This document shows, in pieces, positions 1-9,466 of a stretch of 64,000 nt of DNA (position 1 is its first letter; each line of letters opens with the position of its first letter). Location: NCBI RefSeq assembly GCF_003253745.1, contig NZ_MZXV01000019.1:115946-179945 (forward strand), in the 5' to 3' direction. A program made the position numbers and the translations under genes. Origin of the DNA: Mesorhizobium kowhaii. Lineage in GTDB: Bacteria; Pseudomonadota; Alphaproteobacteria; Rhizobiales; Rhizobiaceae. The notes under the pieces are model-generated. The model was not told where the DNA came from and searched no databases. It saw nothing but the letters and a program-made list of their open reading frames with translations.

Positions 1-87
1 TTCGGCGTCTATCTCAGCGTCATCCTGTGGGGTGGCCTGTTCCTGCGCGACCCCCGGGTGCGCGCACTGATCCCGTTCAGCCGATAA
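1..87 (+). CDS. C-terminal end of a probable membrane protein (truncated by window edge)
   Basis: Only the last 28 codons are present, ending in TAA at 85-87. The visible residues form a hydrophobic stretch (VYLSVILWGGLFL) followed by a short basic tail (RDPRVRALIPFSR). This fits the last transmembrane helix and cytoplasmic tail of a small integral membrane protein. Too little is visible to name a family. The next gene starts 17 bases downstream with a good ribosome binding site, so the two may be cotranscribed. Confidence 0.6.
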   Translation, partial: FGVYLSVILWGGLFLRDPRVRALIPFSR

Positions 88-104
88 GCACGAAGGAGAG
101 AAAA

Positions 105-632
105 ATGTTCAGCACCATCCTCATTGTCCTGGTCGTCATCATCGCCGCCGTGCTCATCTATGCCGCGACACGGCCGAACGACTTCGTCACCACCCGCTCG
201 GCCAATATCAACGCCGCGCCGGAAGCGATCTTTCCGCTGATCAACGATTTCAGCCGCTGGCCGACATGGTCGCCTTACGAAAAGCTCGACCCTCAGATGA
301 AGCGCTCGCTCTCCGGCGCGACAAGCGGCAAGGGCGCGGCCTATGCCTGGGAAGGCAATTCCAAGGCCGGCAAGGGACGCATGGAGATCATCAATTCGGT
401 GCCGTCCTCGCTGGTGTCGCTCAAGCTCGATTTCGAAAAGCCGTTCAGGGCCAACAACAGCGTTGACTTCACCCTGACGCCTTCGGGGGAGAGCACCGCC
501 GTCACCTGGGCGATGCGCGGCAGCCGGCCCTTCATCGCCAAGCTGATGGGCCTGTTCATGAACTTCGACACCTTGATCGGCAAGGATTTCGAGGCCGGCC
601 TCGCCAATCTGAAGCGCCTCAGCGAAAAATAG
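105..632 (+). CDS. SRPBCC (START-like) family protein, membrane-anchored
   Basis: A 175-residue protein with one N-terminal hydrophobic helix (about residues 2-21) followed by a START/SRPBCC-type domain. The domain opens with the usual pattern of an Asn-Ala-Ala-Pro-Glu helix start and a W-P-x-W-S-P-Y segment, as in polyketide-cyclase-like lipid-binding folds. The ATG at 105 is chosen because AGGAGAG lies just upstream; a longer reading frame from 27 overlaps the preceding gene. A role in binding a hydrophobic ligand at the membrane is inference from the fold; no substrate can be read. A bidirectional hairpin follows the stop. Confidence 0.8.
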   Translation: MFSTILIVLVVIIAAVLIYAATRPNDFVTTRSANINAAPEAIFPLINDFSRWPTWSPYEKLDPQMKRSLSGATSGKGAAYAWEGNSKAGKGRMEIINSVPSSLVSLKLDFEKPFRANNSVDFTLTPSGESTAVTWAMRGSRPFIAKLMGLFMNFDTLIGKDFEAGLANLKRLSEK

Positions 633-655
633 ACTCGGGCGGGCGGCATTCAAAC

Positions 656-684
656 AAAAACGGCGGGCACAGGCCCGCCGTTTT
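656..684. terminator. bidirectional intrinsic terminator between SRPBCC gene and rpsP
   Basis: An 8-bp GC-rich stem (CGGCGGGC / GCCCGCCG) with loop ACAG is flanked by A5 on the left and T4 on the right. It can therefore terminate transcripts from both the rightward SRPBCC gene and the leftward rpsP operon, which converge here. Confidence 0.85.
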
Positions 685-704
685 CGTGAATGCGATACGG
701 CAAT

Positions 705-1106
705 TTATTCGGCGGTGGCGGCTTCCGCCTCGGCCGGTGCGGCAGCGGCAGCGGCGACAGCAGCAGCGGCGTCTTCCTGCGCCTTCTGCAAAAGGGCAGC
801 GCGTTCCTGCGCCTTCTTGCCCGGCTCGGCCTTCTTCGGGTTGGAGCGGGCGTCACGCTTGGCAATGCCGGCCTCGTCGAGGAAGCGCAGCACGCGGTCG
901 GTCGGCTGGGCGCCGTGCGACAGCCAGTGCTTGACGCGGTCGGCGTCGACCTTGACGCGCTCGCCGTCCTTGGGCAGCAGCGGGTTCCACGAGCCGAGCG
1001 ACTCGATGAAACGGCCGTCGCGCGGCGAACGGGCGTCGGCGACGACGACGTGGTAGTAAGGACGCTTCTTCGAGCCCGCACGGGCCAGTCTGATCTTCAA
1101 TGGCAT
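705..1106 (-). CDS. rpsP: 30S ribosomal protein S16
   Basis: A 133-residue protein. The N-terminal 80 residues match bacterial S16 (start [20 protein letters not shown], then [14 protein letters not shown] and LGSWNPLL). The last 30 residues are an Ala/Glu-rich tail, common in rhizobial S16. The ATG at 1106 is preceded by AGGAGAA. The frame stays open upstream only because a palindromic repeat (1161-1209) happens to be translatable. It is the last gene of the leftward ffh-chorismate mutase-rpsP run. rimM-trmD-rplS, often directly downstream of rpsP, lie about 56 kb away on the other strand. Confidence 0.96.
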   Translation of the reverse strand: MPLKIRLARAGSKKRPYYHVVVADARSPRDGRFIESLGSWNPLLPKDGERVKVDADRVKHWLSHGAQPTDRVLRFLDEAGIAKRDARSNPKKAEPGKKAQERAALLQKAQEDAAAAVAAAAAAPAEAEAATAE

Positions 1107-1160
1107 TTCTTTTCTCCTAAAAACTCTGATTTCGTTGGTTGGTTTGTGGTTTTTGTTTTT

Positions 1161-1209
1161 GTGCAGGTCGTTATCCCAAAACCGCTGCGCACTTTTGGGC
1201 GACATGCAC
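1161..1209. repeat. palindromic repeat family A, copy 1
   Basis: Imperfect palindrome with outer arms GTGCAGGTCG / CGACATGCAC and inner core CCCAAAACCG...ACTTTTGGG. It lies between the chorismate mutase gene and rpsP. Other copies of the same unit are at 14961, 56941, 56998 and 63142. Confidence 0.9.
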
Positions 1210-1216
1210 TGGTTTC

Positions 1217-1543
1217 TCAGCCGGCTTTCATCACGCCGTTGGAAGCGGCGATCTGTTCGTGGTGGCGGATCACTTCGCGGACGACGAAGTTGAGGAATTT
1301 TTCCGCGAAATCCGGGTCGAGATGCGCATCCTTCGCCAACTGGCGAAGGCGGGCGATCTGCTGCTGCTCGCGCGCCGGGTCGGCCGGCGGCAGCCCATGC
1401 GTTGCCTTCAGCACGCCAACCGCCTTGGTGCAGCGGAAGCGCTCGGCCAGCATGTGGATGAGTGCTGCGTCGATGTTGTCGATCGAGGCGCGATAATCGG
1501 CCAGGATGGTGCGTGCGTCGGCCATGTCCTTTTCTTCGTTCAT
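1217..1543 (-). CDS. chorismate mutase (AroQ type)
   Basis: A 108-residue, all-helical protein of the AroQ monofunctional type, which converts chorismate to prephenate for phenylalanine and tyrosine synthesis. Typical features are the helix-1 segment [19 protein letters not shown], an ERF-containing connector, and the K-x-x-x-G-L-P-x-x-D-P-x-R-E turn before helix 2. The start at 1543 lies 7 bases after the ffh stop and has AGGA upstream; a second in-frame ATG eight codons on (MADART) is possible. The gene is tightly linked with ffh, an arrangement seen in rhizobia, so the two are probably cotranscribed. Confidence 0.93.
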   Translation of the reverse strand: MNEEKDMADARTILADYRASIDNIDAALIHMLAERFRCTKAVGVLKATHGLPPADPAREQQQIARLRQLAKDAHLDPDFAEKFLNFVVREVIRHHEQIAASNGVMKAG

Positions 1544-1550
1544 CGCGTCC

Positions 1551-3152
1551 TCACTTCTTCTTGCCAAGGCCGGGCAGGCCGCCGCCGCCCATGCCGGGAA
1601 GTCCCGGAAGCTTCATGCCGCCGGGCAGACCGGGCAGGCCACCGCCGCCTGGAAGACCGCCGGGCAGGCCCTTCATGCCGCCGAGGCCGGCCGCCTGTGC
1701 CTGTTTCTGCAAGGCTTCGAGCTGCTTGGGATCCATCTTCGACAGGTCGGGCATGCCGCCGCCCATGCCGCCCATGCCCGGCATCATGCCGCCAAGGCCC
1801 ATCTTGGAGGCAAGGCCGCCCATCATGCCGCGCATCAGGCCGCCGCCTTTGCCCTTGCCGCCCATCGCTTTCATCATGTCGGCCATGCCGCGATGCATCT
1901 TCAACAGCTTGTTGATCTCGGCCGCGTCGGTGCCGGAACCGGCGGCGATGCGCTTCTTGCGCGAGTGCTTGAGGATATCGGGGTTGGCGCGCTCGGCCTT
2001 GGTCATCGACGAGATGATGGCGAGCTGGCGGCCGAACATCTTGTCGTCGAGACCGGCGGCGGCCATCTGGTCCTTCATCTTGCCCATGCCGGGCATCATG
2101 CCCATGATGCCGCCCATGCCGCCCATTTTCGACATCTGCTGAAGCTGGCCGGCGAGGTCGTTCAAATCGAACTTGCCCGACTGCATCTTCCTGGCCATCG
2201 CCGCCGCTTGCTCGGCGTCGATGTTCTCGGCGGCCTTTTCGACGAGCGAGACAATGTCGCCCATGCCGAGGATACGGTCGGCGATGCGCTTGGGGTGGAA
2301 TTCCTCCAGCCCGTCCATCTTTTCGCCGGTGCCGATCAGCTTGATCGGCTTGCCGGTGACGGCGCGCATGGAAAGGGCGGCACCGCCACGGCCGTCGCCA
2401 TCCATGCGGGTCAGCACCAGGCCGGTGATGCCGACGCGCTCGTCGAAGCTTTTGGCCAGGTTGACGGCGTCCTGGCCGGTCAGCGAGTCGGCGACCAGCA
2501 GGATTTCGTGCGGGCTCGACACCTTCTTGATGTCGGCCATCTCGACCATCAGCGGCTCGTCGATATGGGTGCGGCCGGCGGTGTCGAGAATGACCACGTC
2601 GTGGCCGCCGAGCTTGGCCGCCTGGACGGCGCGGCGGGCGATGTCGACCGGCGACTGGCCGTCGATGATCGGCAGCGTCGCCACCTTGACCTGCTCGCCG
2701 AGCTGGCGGAGCTGCTCCTGCGCGGCGGGGCGCCGCGTGTCGAGCGAGGCCATCAGGACCTTCTTGTTCTGACGCTCGGAAAGGCGCTTGGCGATCTTGG
2801 CCGAAGTGGTCGTCTTGCCCGAGCCTTGCAGGCCGACCATCATGATGACGACCGGCGCCGGCGCATTGAGGTCGATGGCGACGCCTTCGGCGCCGAGCAT
2901 GTCGACCAACTCGTCATGGACGATCTTGACGACCATCTGGCCGGGCTTGATCGACTTGACCACGGCGGCGCCGACGGCCTTCTCTCGCACCTTGTCGGTG
3001 AAGGAGCGTACCACTTCCAGCGCCACGTCGGCTTCGAGCAGCGCACGGCGCACCTCGCGCAGCGCGGCCGAGACATCAGCCTCCGACAGCGCGCCGCGGC
3101 CGGTCAGGCCGTTCAGGATGGAGCCAAGACGCTCCTGAAGCGATTCAAACAT
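1551..3152 (-). CDS. ffh: signal recognition particle protein Ffh (SRP54)
   Basis: A 533-residue GTPase that binds signal sequences and SRP RNA and delivers ribosomes to FtsY. The order is N domain (1-100), G domain with P-loop GLQGSGKTTT at 107-116, DTRRPAAQ, DTAGR and TRMDGD motifs, then a Met-rich M domain (about 300-440). The final 90 residues are a Gly/Met/Pro-rich tail with many GGMxGM-type turns. Such tails occur in alphaproteobacterial Ffh, but this one is long. The start at 3152 gives the canonical N terminus MFESLQERL; a longer frame exists but lacks homology-like sequence. It is first in the run with chorismate mutase and rpsP; its receptor gene ftsY is at 33.7 kb. Confidence 0.97.
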   Translation of the reverse strand: MFESLQERLGSILNGLTGRGALSEADVSAALREVRRALLEADVALEVVRSFTDKVREKAVGAAVVKSIKPGQMVVKIVHDELVDMLGAEGVAIDLNAPAPVVIMMVGLQGSGKTTTSAKIAKRLSERQNKKVLMASLDTRRPAAQEQLRQLGEQVKVATLPIIDGQSPVDIARRAVQAAKLGGHDVVILDTAGRTHIDEPLMVEMADIKKVSSPHEILLVADSLTGQDAVNLAKSFDERVGITGLVLTRMDGDGRGGAALSMRAVTGKPIKLIGTGEKMDGLEEFHPKRIADRILGMGDIVSLVEKAAENIDAEQAAAMARKMQSGKFDLNDLAGQLQQMSKMGGMGGIMGMMPGMGKMKDQMAAAGLDDKMFGRQLAIISSMTKAERANPDILKHSRKKRIAAGSGTDAAEINKLLKMHRGMADMMKAMGGKGKGGGLMRGMMGGLASKMGLGGMMPGMGGMGGGMPDLSKMDPKQLEALQKQAQAAGLGGMKGLPGGLPGGGGLPGLPGGMKLPGLPGMGGGGLPGLGKKK

Positions 3153-3245
3153 TCTGTTTCCTTTTCCCTGGCACCCGGATGGTGCCCGAGAGGTAATGCG
3201 TTCGCGCCCAGTGTCCAACCAAAAGCTGGTCCAAGCAAAAGCCAA

Positions 3246-3288
3246 AACCAAAAAACACCCGGGGGCGCTCAGCGCTGCCGGGTGTTGG
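3246..3288 (-). terminator. intrinsic terminator, leftward
   Basis: On the minus strand a 9-bp stem AACACCCGG / CCGGGTGTT is followed by TTTTTTGGTTTTGG. It lies just upstream of ffh and would stop leftward transcription arriving from the DUF1236 gene and the 200-base stretch behind it. Confidence 0.8.
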
Positions 3289-3507
3289 CCTCCAGGATCG
3301 GTTTACAGCACTTCACCTCAAAGAGGTTTCGGCGTCCTGGTCGGCTTGCTCGGAGGGATACTCGTCGCGGAATTCGGGGCGTGTAGACAGGAAATCGGCC
3401 GCAGAGTCAAGGTCCGGGGCCGAATGCGGCAGTTGCGTCAGGTCTGCGCTGCCAGGCGGCCGCTGCAGTCGCGGCGACCGCGGCGACCGCTTGGTGCAAA
3501 ATCGATA
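3289..3507. other. spacer with coding-like but start-less reading frame
   Basis: No recognised gene. On the minus strand the frame of the DUF1236 protein stays open for 64 codons past its TGA (3508-3510), ending in TGA at 3313-3315. The last 30 codons have a protein-like composition (for example DSAADFLSTRPEFRDEY). No ATG, GTG or TTG start lies in that frame. An alternative frame with a TTG start is Ala-rich and closes after about 30 codons. Confidence 0.4.
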
Positions 3508-4104
3508 TCAGCGCACCACGTACATGACGCGCCGCGTCTGCGGATCGATCAGCGCCGGCTGGCCGTTCACATAGACATAGCGGTAGTTGTAGTCCGGAAT
3601 TTCGCGCAGCTCGACGGTGTCGGGCAAGGTCGCGCCGGTCACCACCTCGCCGTCGAGATAGACGGGGTCGAGGCGATGCGTGTCGACATAGGTTCTGACT
3701 TCGGCCGGAGGTGGGGGGAAGGCGTCATTGAGCGGATCACTGGCGATGATTGCTCCGGTGTAATCGGTCGAGTAGTCATCCGGCGGCGAGACGACAGCAA
3801 TGCTGGAACCGTGCGGGCGCTGCGTCAGCACCACCCGGCTGCCGCCGAAATCAGCCGTCACATAGTCGGAATAGACCCAGCCCTGGCCGCCGGCCTCGGC
3901 GATGGTGCACCATTTGCTGTTTTCGATGCAGCCATTGAGTGTTGCCGACTGGCCGGCGGCGAGCACGCCGATCACAGGATATTGCGGACCGGGGCCGGCG
4001 CGCACGTTGAGATCGGTGACGGCGGAGACGGCGGTGTCCGCAAACGCGGCGCCCGACAGGATCGTCAGCATTCCCGCGACTACGGGAAACAATACGGATT
4101 TCAT
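3508..4104 (-). CDS. secreted SH3-domain protein with DUF1236
   Basis: A 198-residue exported protein. A signal peptide (residues 1-22, ending GAAFA) is followed by a bacterial SH3 domain (about 23-90) with the usual LNVRAGPGPQYPVIGVL start and GWVYSDYV end. A C-terminal DUF1236 region ends with the characteristic YVNGQPALIDPQTRRVM block. SH3b domains of this kind bind cell-wall or protein ligands; the specific role of DUF1236 is unknown. The start at 4104 is chosen for the signal peptide and the AGAGA upstream. The gene is monocistronic, with a terminator about 220 bases downstream. Confidence 0.88.
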   Translation of the reverse strand: MKSVLFPVVAGMLTILSGAAFADTAVSAVTDLNVRAGPGPQYPVIGVLAAGQSATLNGCIENSKWCTIAEAGGQGWVYSDYVTADFGGSRVVLTQRPHGSSIAVVSPPDDYSTDYTGAIIASDPLNDAFPPPPAEVRTYVDTHRLDPVYLDGEVVTGATLPDTVELREIPDYNYRYVYVNGQPALIDPQTRRVMYVVR

Positions 4105-4167
4105 GGTTTTCTCTCCGTTTTCATGGTCCCTCACCAGCGAAACGGGGCAGTGGCGCATGCGTTCCCG

Positions 4168-5265
4168 CTAAAATGCCTGCGCCAACTCACGATTTATTCC
4201 CCTCTCCTTTGGCAAACCGGTCAGAAGGTCGTGAACGAAGGCCAATTTCCGCGCCGTGACGTCTGAAATGACGAAGGGGTAGAGGTCGGGCAGGCCCATG
4301 CAGCGGTTGATCGAATTGGAGGCTTCAGACAGCACCAGCCAGCGGGCAAGGATCCTTTCGAAAGGCTCAGGTGCTGCGGCAGGCTCGGATGGCGCCGGCT
4401 GCAGTCCACCGCCGGTGTCGCCTTGCGGCAACTCGTTGGCTTCCACGGTTTCCAGCCGGCCGAGCGGGAAGTTCAGCGCATGGACCATTTCCAGCGTGTC
4501 GGTGATGTGCAGATGGTGGGCCCAGGTTTCCGCCCAGTCCTCCCACGGATGGGAGGTGGCATAGGCCGAGATGTGGCTTTGCTGCCAGTCCGGCGGCGCG
4601 CCATTGGCATAATGGGCCTCCAGCGACTGTTCGTAGTCGGCGCGATCGTCGCCGAACAGCGCGCGAAAAGCCTCCAGCCTTTGCGGATCGTCGCGGATCA
4701 GGCGGTCCCAGTAGTAATGGCCGAGTTCGTGGCGGAAATGGCCCAGCAGCGTGCGATAATTCTCACCCATCTCGACGCGCCGCTTTTCGCGCTCGGCTGA
4801 ATCGGCCTCGGCGACGTTGAGCGTGATCAGGCCATTGTCGTGGCCGGTCAGGATGCGCTCGCCGCCGGGACCGCCACCGATCGGATCGGCCAGGAAGTCG
4901 AAGGCAAGGCCGACCTCGTCGGCGGGGTTCTGCTTGGGCGCGACCGGCAGCCCGAAGGCGAGCAGCGAATAGATGGCGCGCTTCTTCGCCGCCTCGACGC
5001 GGACCCAGCGGCGGCGATTGCCGTCGACTGAGAGATCAGGGATCAACTGGTTCAGCACGCAAGCGCGGCAAAACGCCTGTCCCGGCTCGGCCATCCAGTT
5101 GCAGGCGCATTCATCGGCGTTGGTGCACTGGAAGATGCCGCCGACACCCGACAAGGCAAACTGCGCATGCTCGGGATCGTAGAGCACGAGGCTCGAGCAG
5201 TTCAGGCACTGGGCGTTCTCGAAATAGAGACGGTGACCGCAATGCGGGCAGTCGAAGAGTTTCAT
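4168..5265 (-). CDS. zinc-ribbon zinc-binding metallopeptidase family protein
   Basis: A 365-residue protein. The N terminus carries Cys pairs CPHC (6-9) and CLNC (20-23), with further Cys pairs up to about residue 69, suggesting one or two zinc ribbons. HELGH at 179-183 is a metallopeptidase HExxH motif, followed by the DxAET-like EDWAETWAHH segment with candidate third ligands. This layout is typical of a family of putative zinc-binding metallopeptidases common in Rhizobiales. The substrate is unknown. The C-terminal third has a Pro/Ala-rich linker and an alpha-helical end. The start follows from the zinc-ribbon beginning at residue 6. Confidence 0.85.
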   Translation of the reverse strand: MKLFDCPHCGHRLYFENAQCLNCSSLVLYDPEHAQFALSGVGGIFQCTNADECACNWMAEPGQAFCRACVLNQLIPDLSVDGNRRRWVRVEAAKKRAIYSLLAFGLPVAPKQNPADEVGLAFDFLADPIGGGPGGERILTGHDNGLITLNVAEADSAEREKRRVEMGENYRTLLGHFRHELGHYYWDRLIRDDPQRLEAFRALFGDDRADYEQSLEAHYANGAPPDWQQSHISAYATSHPWEDWAETWAHHLHITDTLEMVHALNFPLGRLETVEANELPQGDTGGGLQPAPSEPAAAPEPFERILARWLVLSEASNSINRCMGLPDLYPFVISDVTARKLAFVHDLLTGLPKERGINRELAQAF

Positions 5266-5356
5266 GTCGGTCTCAAACCTTCAGAGCCAGCATATAGGTG
5301 CGCGGCGGCAGGTGCCCAACGCCAATCGCCGGCCGGCGTTCCGCATTCGATCGGGG

Positions 5357-6604
5357 CTATTTCGTCGCAAGCTGGGCGGCGACCTGTCTGGCCACCGCTT
5401 CGCCAGACAGCCTGGCGCCGCCGCAGGTCTGGATCAGCGGACCGGCGAGGTGCTCGCCGGCGAAGAAGATCTTGTCGGCCACCGGCTGCATCAGTGCGGC
5501 GCGCGCGCCCGAACGGCCCGGGCGGGCCGCCGCATAGGCGCCGCGCACGAAGCGCTCGCCGCCCCAATTGGTCATCATGGCGCGTGCCACGTGCTTTCGT
5601 GTCTCGCTGCCGAAAATGCCGCACAGCCGGTCGACGACGAAGTCGATGCCCGCCGCCTCGCCCGCTGCCGACATCTCCCAGGCGAAGTCGCCGCCGACGA
5701 AACCGACCATCAGGTCGAGGTCGAACGGGAAGCACAGGAAATAGATGTCGTGCCTGGCCATGCGCTCGATCAAAAGGTCGTCGAAGGGCTGCAGCCCAAG
5801 CCTCGTGCCCCGGATCTCGACCGGCAATTTGGTCAGCATGCCCATAGGCAGGTCGAAGAAGGCGCCAAAATGCGTGTCGGGAAATGCGGGCGAGAATTCG
5901 ATCTCCTCAAAGGCGAGCACCGCCGGCGAGGCGGTGACGATGACCGCCTTGGCGCGGATGGTGCCGCGATCGGTGACGCAGGCGACATCAGGTCCGTCCC
6001 AGAGAATCCTGCGCACCGGCGTCGACAATTCGACCGGCAGGTCGGCGCCGAAACGGGCGACCAGCGCGCCAAAGCCCTCCTTGCTGAAATAGTTGGGGTC
6101 GAGATCGGCGGCTGCCTGAAAGTCGCGGATCGAAATCTCGTCCTCGTCGGCGCCGAAATCCATCGGCCCGGCGAAGGTTGCCGCGGCGCGCGGCGCATGG
6201 CCCTTGGCGAGCAGCGCCGAAAGCCGGTCGTCGTCGCCCTCCTTCACCTCATGCTTGGCCAGCAGTTCGAACAGCCGCGCGTCGGCGGCCTTCATTTCGG
6301 CTTCCTCGGCCTCGCTTGCCTTGCGCTTGCGATAATAGAGATGGTCGACATTCATGTCGTGATGATGCAGCGTCCAACCGGCAGCCTGGGCTTCGGGAAA
6401 ATAAGGGTTGCGGTCGGCGGCATGCAGCCAGGCGCAGCCGACGTCGAAGGGGACGCCGAAATGCTGGTCGCTGGTCCATGCCCGGCCGCCGATGCGGCCC
6501 ATCGCTTCGAGCAACTTGAAGGAGAGACCGGCTGCCTGCAAGATCCTGGCCGCGGCCAGACCCGCCGAGCCGGCGCCGATGATCACGACATCAACGTCTT
6601 CCAT
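5357..6604 (-). CDS. flavin-dependent amine oxidase (NAD(P)/FAD oxidoreductase)
   Basis: A 415-residue flavoprotein. The N terminus holds the Rossmann dinucleotide fold VVIIGAGSAGLAAARIL, then the GRIGGRAWTSD segment typical of monoamine oxidase-like enzymes. The C terminus holds the second FAD-contact motif FFAGEHLAGPLIQTCGGA. The family oxidises amines or amino acids with release of H2O2; the substrate here cannot be read. The start at 6604 is fixed by the Rossmann fold; upstream codons in the same frame are Cys-rich and non-homologous. It is transcribed away from the lytic transglycosylase gene, leaving a 147-base divergent promoter region. Confidence 0.88.
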   Translation of the reverse strand: MEDVDVVIIGAGSAGLAAARILQAAGLSFKLLEAMGRIGGRAWTSDQHFGVPFDVGCAWLHAADRNPYFPEAQAAGWTLHHHDMNVDHLYYRKRKASEAEEAEMKAADARLFELLAKHEVKEGDDDRLSALLAKGHAPRAAATFAGPMDFGADEDEISIRDFQAAADLDPNYFSKEGFGALVARFGADLPVELSTPVRRILWDGPDVACVTDRGTIRAKAVIVTASPAVLAFEEIEFSPAFPDTHFGAFFDLPMGMLTKLPVEIRGTRLGLQPFDDLLIERMARHDIYFLCFPFDLDLMVGFVGGDFAWEMSAAGEAAGIDFVVDRLCGIFGSETRKHVARAMMTNWGGERFVRGAYAAARPGRSGARAALMQPVADKIFFAGEHLAGPLIQTCGGARLSGEAVARQVAAQLATK

Positions 6605-6751
6605 GGCTATTTCGCCCCCGCCACAATATTCACTTGATCGTAGGCAAATTCCCCGGCATTCGCCAGCACTGCAGCAGAGACAGTGACAAGTGCGGGTTTC
6701 GCTGGCAAATTCGCAACCGGGACGTGATTCAGACAATCAGGAGAGAAAAGC

Positions 6752-7549
6752 ATGGCATTACTTGCCAAGGGTAGGATTTTTGTAGCCGCGGTGGTGGCGG
6801 TGCTTGCACTGGCGACGGGCGCGCAGGCGGGGGCCAGCTGTGGCAAGACTGGCGCCGGCTTCGAAGCCTGGAAGCCGGAGTTCGCAGCGGAGGCCAAGTC
6901 CGAAGGTGTCGGCCCGAAAGGTCTGGCCGCTCTGGCTGGCGCGACCTATGCGACGAAGACGATTAGCGTCGACCGCGGCATTCACAAGGCTTTCAGCGGC
7001 TCGGTGGAAGATTTCATGAAGCGCCGTGGCGGCGCCGCGATCATTTCCAAGGGCCGTTCGCTGAAGAAGTCGAACGCGGCGCTGTTCGACAAGATCGAAA
7101 GCAACTATGGCGTGTCGCCGGGAGTGTTGCTCGCCATCTGGGGTATGGAGACTGGCTTCGGTTCGGCCATGGGCAACCAGAATACGGTTTCTGCCATTTT
7201 GACGCTTGCCTATGATTGCCGCCGCCCGGAGTTCTTTTACCCGCATGCCATTGCAGCCCTGAAGCTGGTCGATCGTGGAGCGTTGAGCGCCTCGTCGGTC
7301 GGCGCCGCGCATGGCGAGATTGGCCACACGCAGTTCCTGCCCGGAAATGTCTTGAAGTATGGCGTCGGCAGTGGAAACCTGCGCGACAAGGCCACTGCGT
7401 TGGCTTCCACAGCCAACTTCCTCAAGGGTCATGGCTGGCGGGCCGGCGCGAGTGCGCAGTCGAATCTCGGCGCCATTGCCGGCTGGAATTCCGCAAGCGT
7501 ATATCAACAGGCCATCGCCCGCATCGCCACGGCGATCGACGGCGACTGA
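6752..7549 (+). CDS. lytic murein transglycosylase (MltB/SLT-like)
   Basis: A 265-residue periplasmic protein with a signal peptide (about 1-26). The lytic transglycosylase domain has the catalytic Glu at residue 133 in IWGMETGFG, the SAILTLAYDCRR segment, and the E-I-G-H-T-Q-F-L-P block that closes the active site. The enzyme cleaves peptidoglycan between MurNAc and GlcNAc and leaves a 1,6-anhydro product. It is shorter than typical MltB and lacks a peptidoglycan-binding C terminus, a form common in rhizobia. AGGAGAG precedes the ATG. An intrinsic terminator follows 35 bases after the stop. Confidence 0.92.
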   Translation: MALLAKGRIFVAAVVAVLALATGAQAGASCGKTGAGFEAWKPEFAAEAKSEGVGPKGLAALAGATYATKTISVDRGIHKAFSGSVEDFMKRRGGAAIISKGRSLKKSNAALFDKIESNYGVSPGVLLAIWGMETGFGSAMGNQNTVSAILTLAYDCRRPEFFYPHAIAALKLVDRGALSASSVGAAHGEIGHTQFLPGNVLKYGVGSGNLRDKATALASTANFLKGHGWRAGASAQSNLGAIAGWNSASVYQQAIARIATAIDGD

Positions 7550-7582
7550 TAGAAATCTCTATCTCTTTGTTTTGGCGACAGA

Positions 7583-7606
7583 AAGCCCGGCCATGCGCCG
7601 GGCTTT
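7583..7606. terminator. intrinsic terminator after lytic transglycosylase gene
   Basis: The hairpin AAGCCCGG / CCGGGCTT with loop CCATGCG is followed by TTTT. The left flank carries GAAA, so weaker termination of the converging 7612-7983 gene is possible. Confidence 0.8.
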
Positions 7607-7611
7607 TCATT

Positions 7612-7983
7612 TCACGTCGAGCGCGTTGTCGCCGGGACATCGAGCTCTCTGGCCAGGTCCGGCGCGGCAACGCCGTCAAGCACGGCCATCGGCCCGGTCG
7701 CGGAAAAGACGATGGAAGTCGTCTCGCGCCCGAAGGCACGAATTTTGGTCGGCAGTTCATACTGAACGAGGAACGGGTTGCCGGCCGCAACCTCTTTCCA
7801 GCCCAGTTTCCCCACGGCGCCGGGCTCACCGGCCAGCCAAAGCGCAAAACCGTTATAGGCCGGCACGTCGGCCCGGCATTCGATCAGCGCGGCAAGGTCG
7901 AGAGAGGCGGGGTCGAAATCCTCGGCCATGGCCGGCGTCGCCAGAAGAACCAGCGGCGCCAGGCATCGACCGAGGCGACGCAT
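7612..7983 (-). CDS. small exported protein of unknown function
   Basis: A 123-residue protein with a clear signal peptide (positively charged start, hydrophobic LAPLVLLATP, cleavage after AMA near residue 20). The mature part is about 100 residues with a single Cys and no recognised motif. It lies directly downstream of argG in the same direction with only 5 bases between them, so it is probably cotranscribed with argG. I do not recognise the family; the reading frame and signal peptide make it a credible gene. Confidence 0.75.
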   Translation of the reverse strand: MRRLGRCLAPLVLLATPAMAEDFDPASLDLAALIECRADVPAYNGFALWLAGEPGAVGKLGWKEVAAGNPFLVQYELPTKIRAFGRETTSIVFSATGPMAVLDGVAAPDLARELDVPATTRST

Positions 7984-7988
7984 CCGAA

Positions 7989-9212
<1,224 letters not shown>

Positions 9213-9302
9213 TTGACGGTTCCGCGACAGGAGTTCTCGGCGGGCGAGGTATCACGGGGTTTCCGGCTTGCGCAAGGGACCAACTCGTTACGGGCGTTAG
9301 TG

Positions 9303-9374
9303 CTGCCCCTCACCTGCCTGCCGGCGTTCGTCGTTCGCAAAGCCAAGCAATTGGCTTTTCGTCCACTGCGCGGA
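9303..9374. repeat. partial copy of dispersed repeat shared with 22758-22968
   Basis: About 70 bases (core GCCAAGCAATTGGCTTTTCG) closely match a segment at 22768-22830 that also reads CTGCCGGCGTTCGTCG...TGCGCGGACC. Here the flanking inverted repeats of the full element are absent, so this is a fragment. It lies between argG and the LysE gene. Confidence 0.8.
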
Positions 9375-9466
9375 CCACTTGAAGCGATTGCCATGCTGGA
9401 TCACCTCTCTATCTGGCACCGGCGCGGCGCGTCCTGTATAGGCGCATTTATTCCCCGGGGCCGTCC

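Noticed and set aside
3196..4266. 356-codon rightward ORF opposite the DUF1236 gene
   Set aside because: It covers a convincing signal-peptide gene on the other strand and has no coherent domain.
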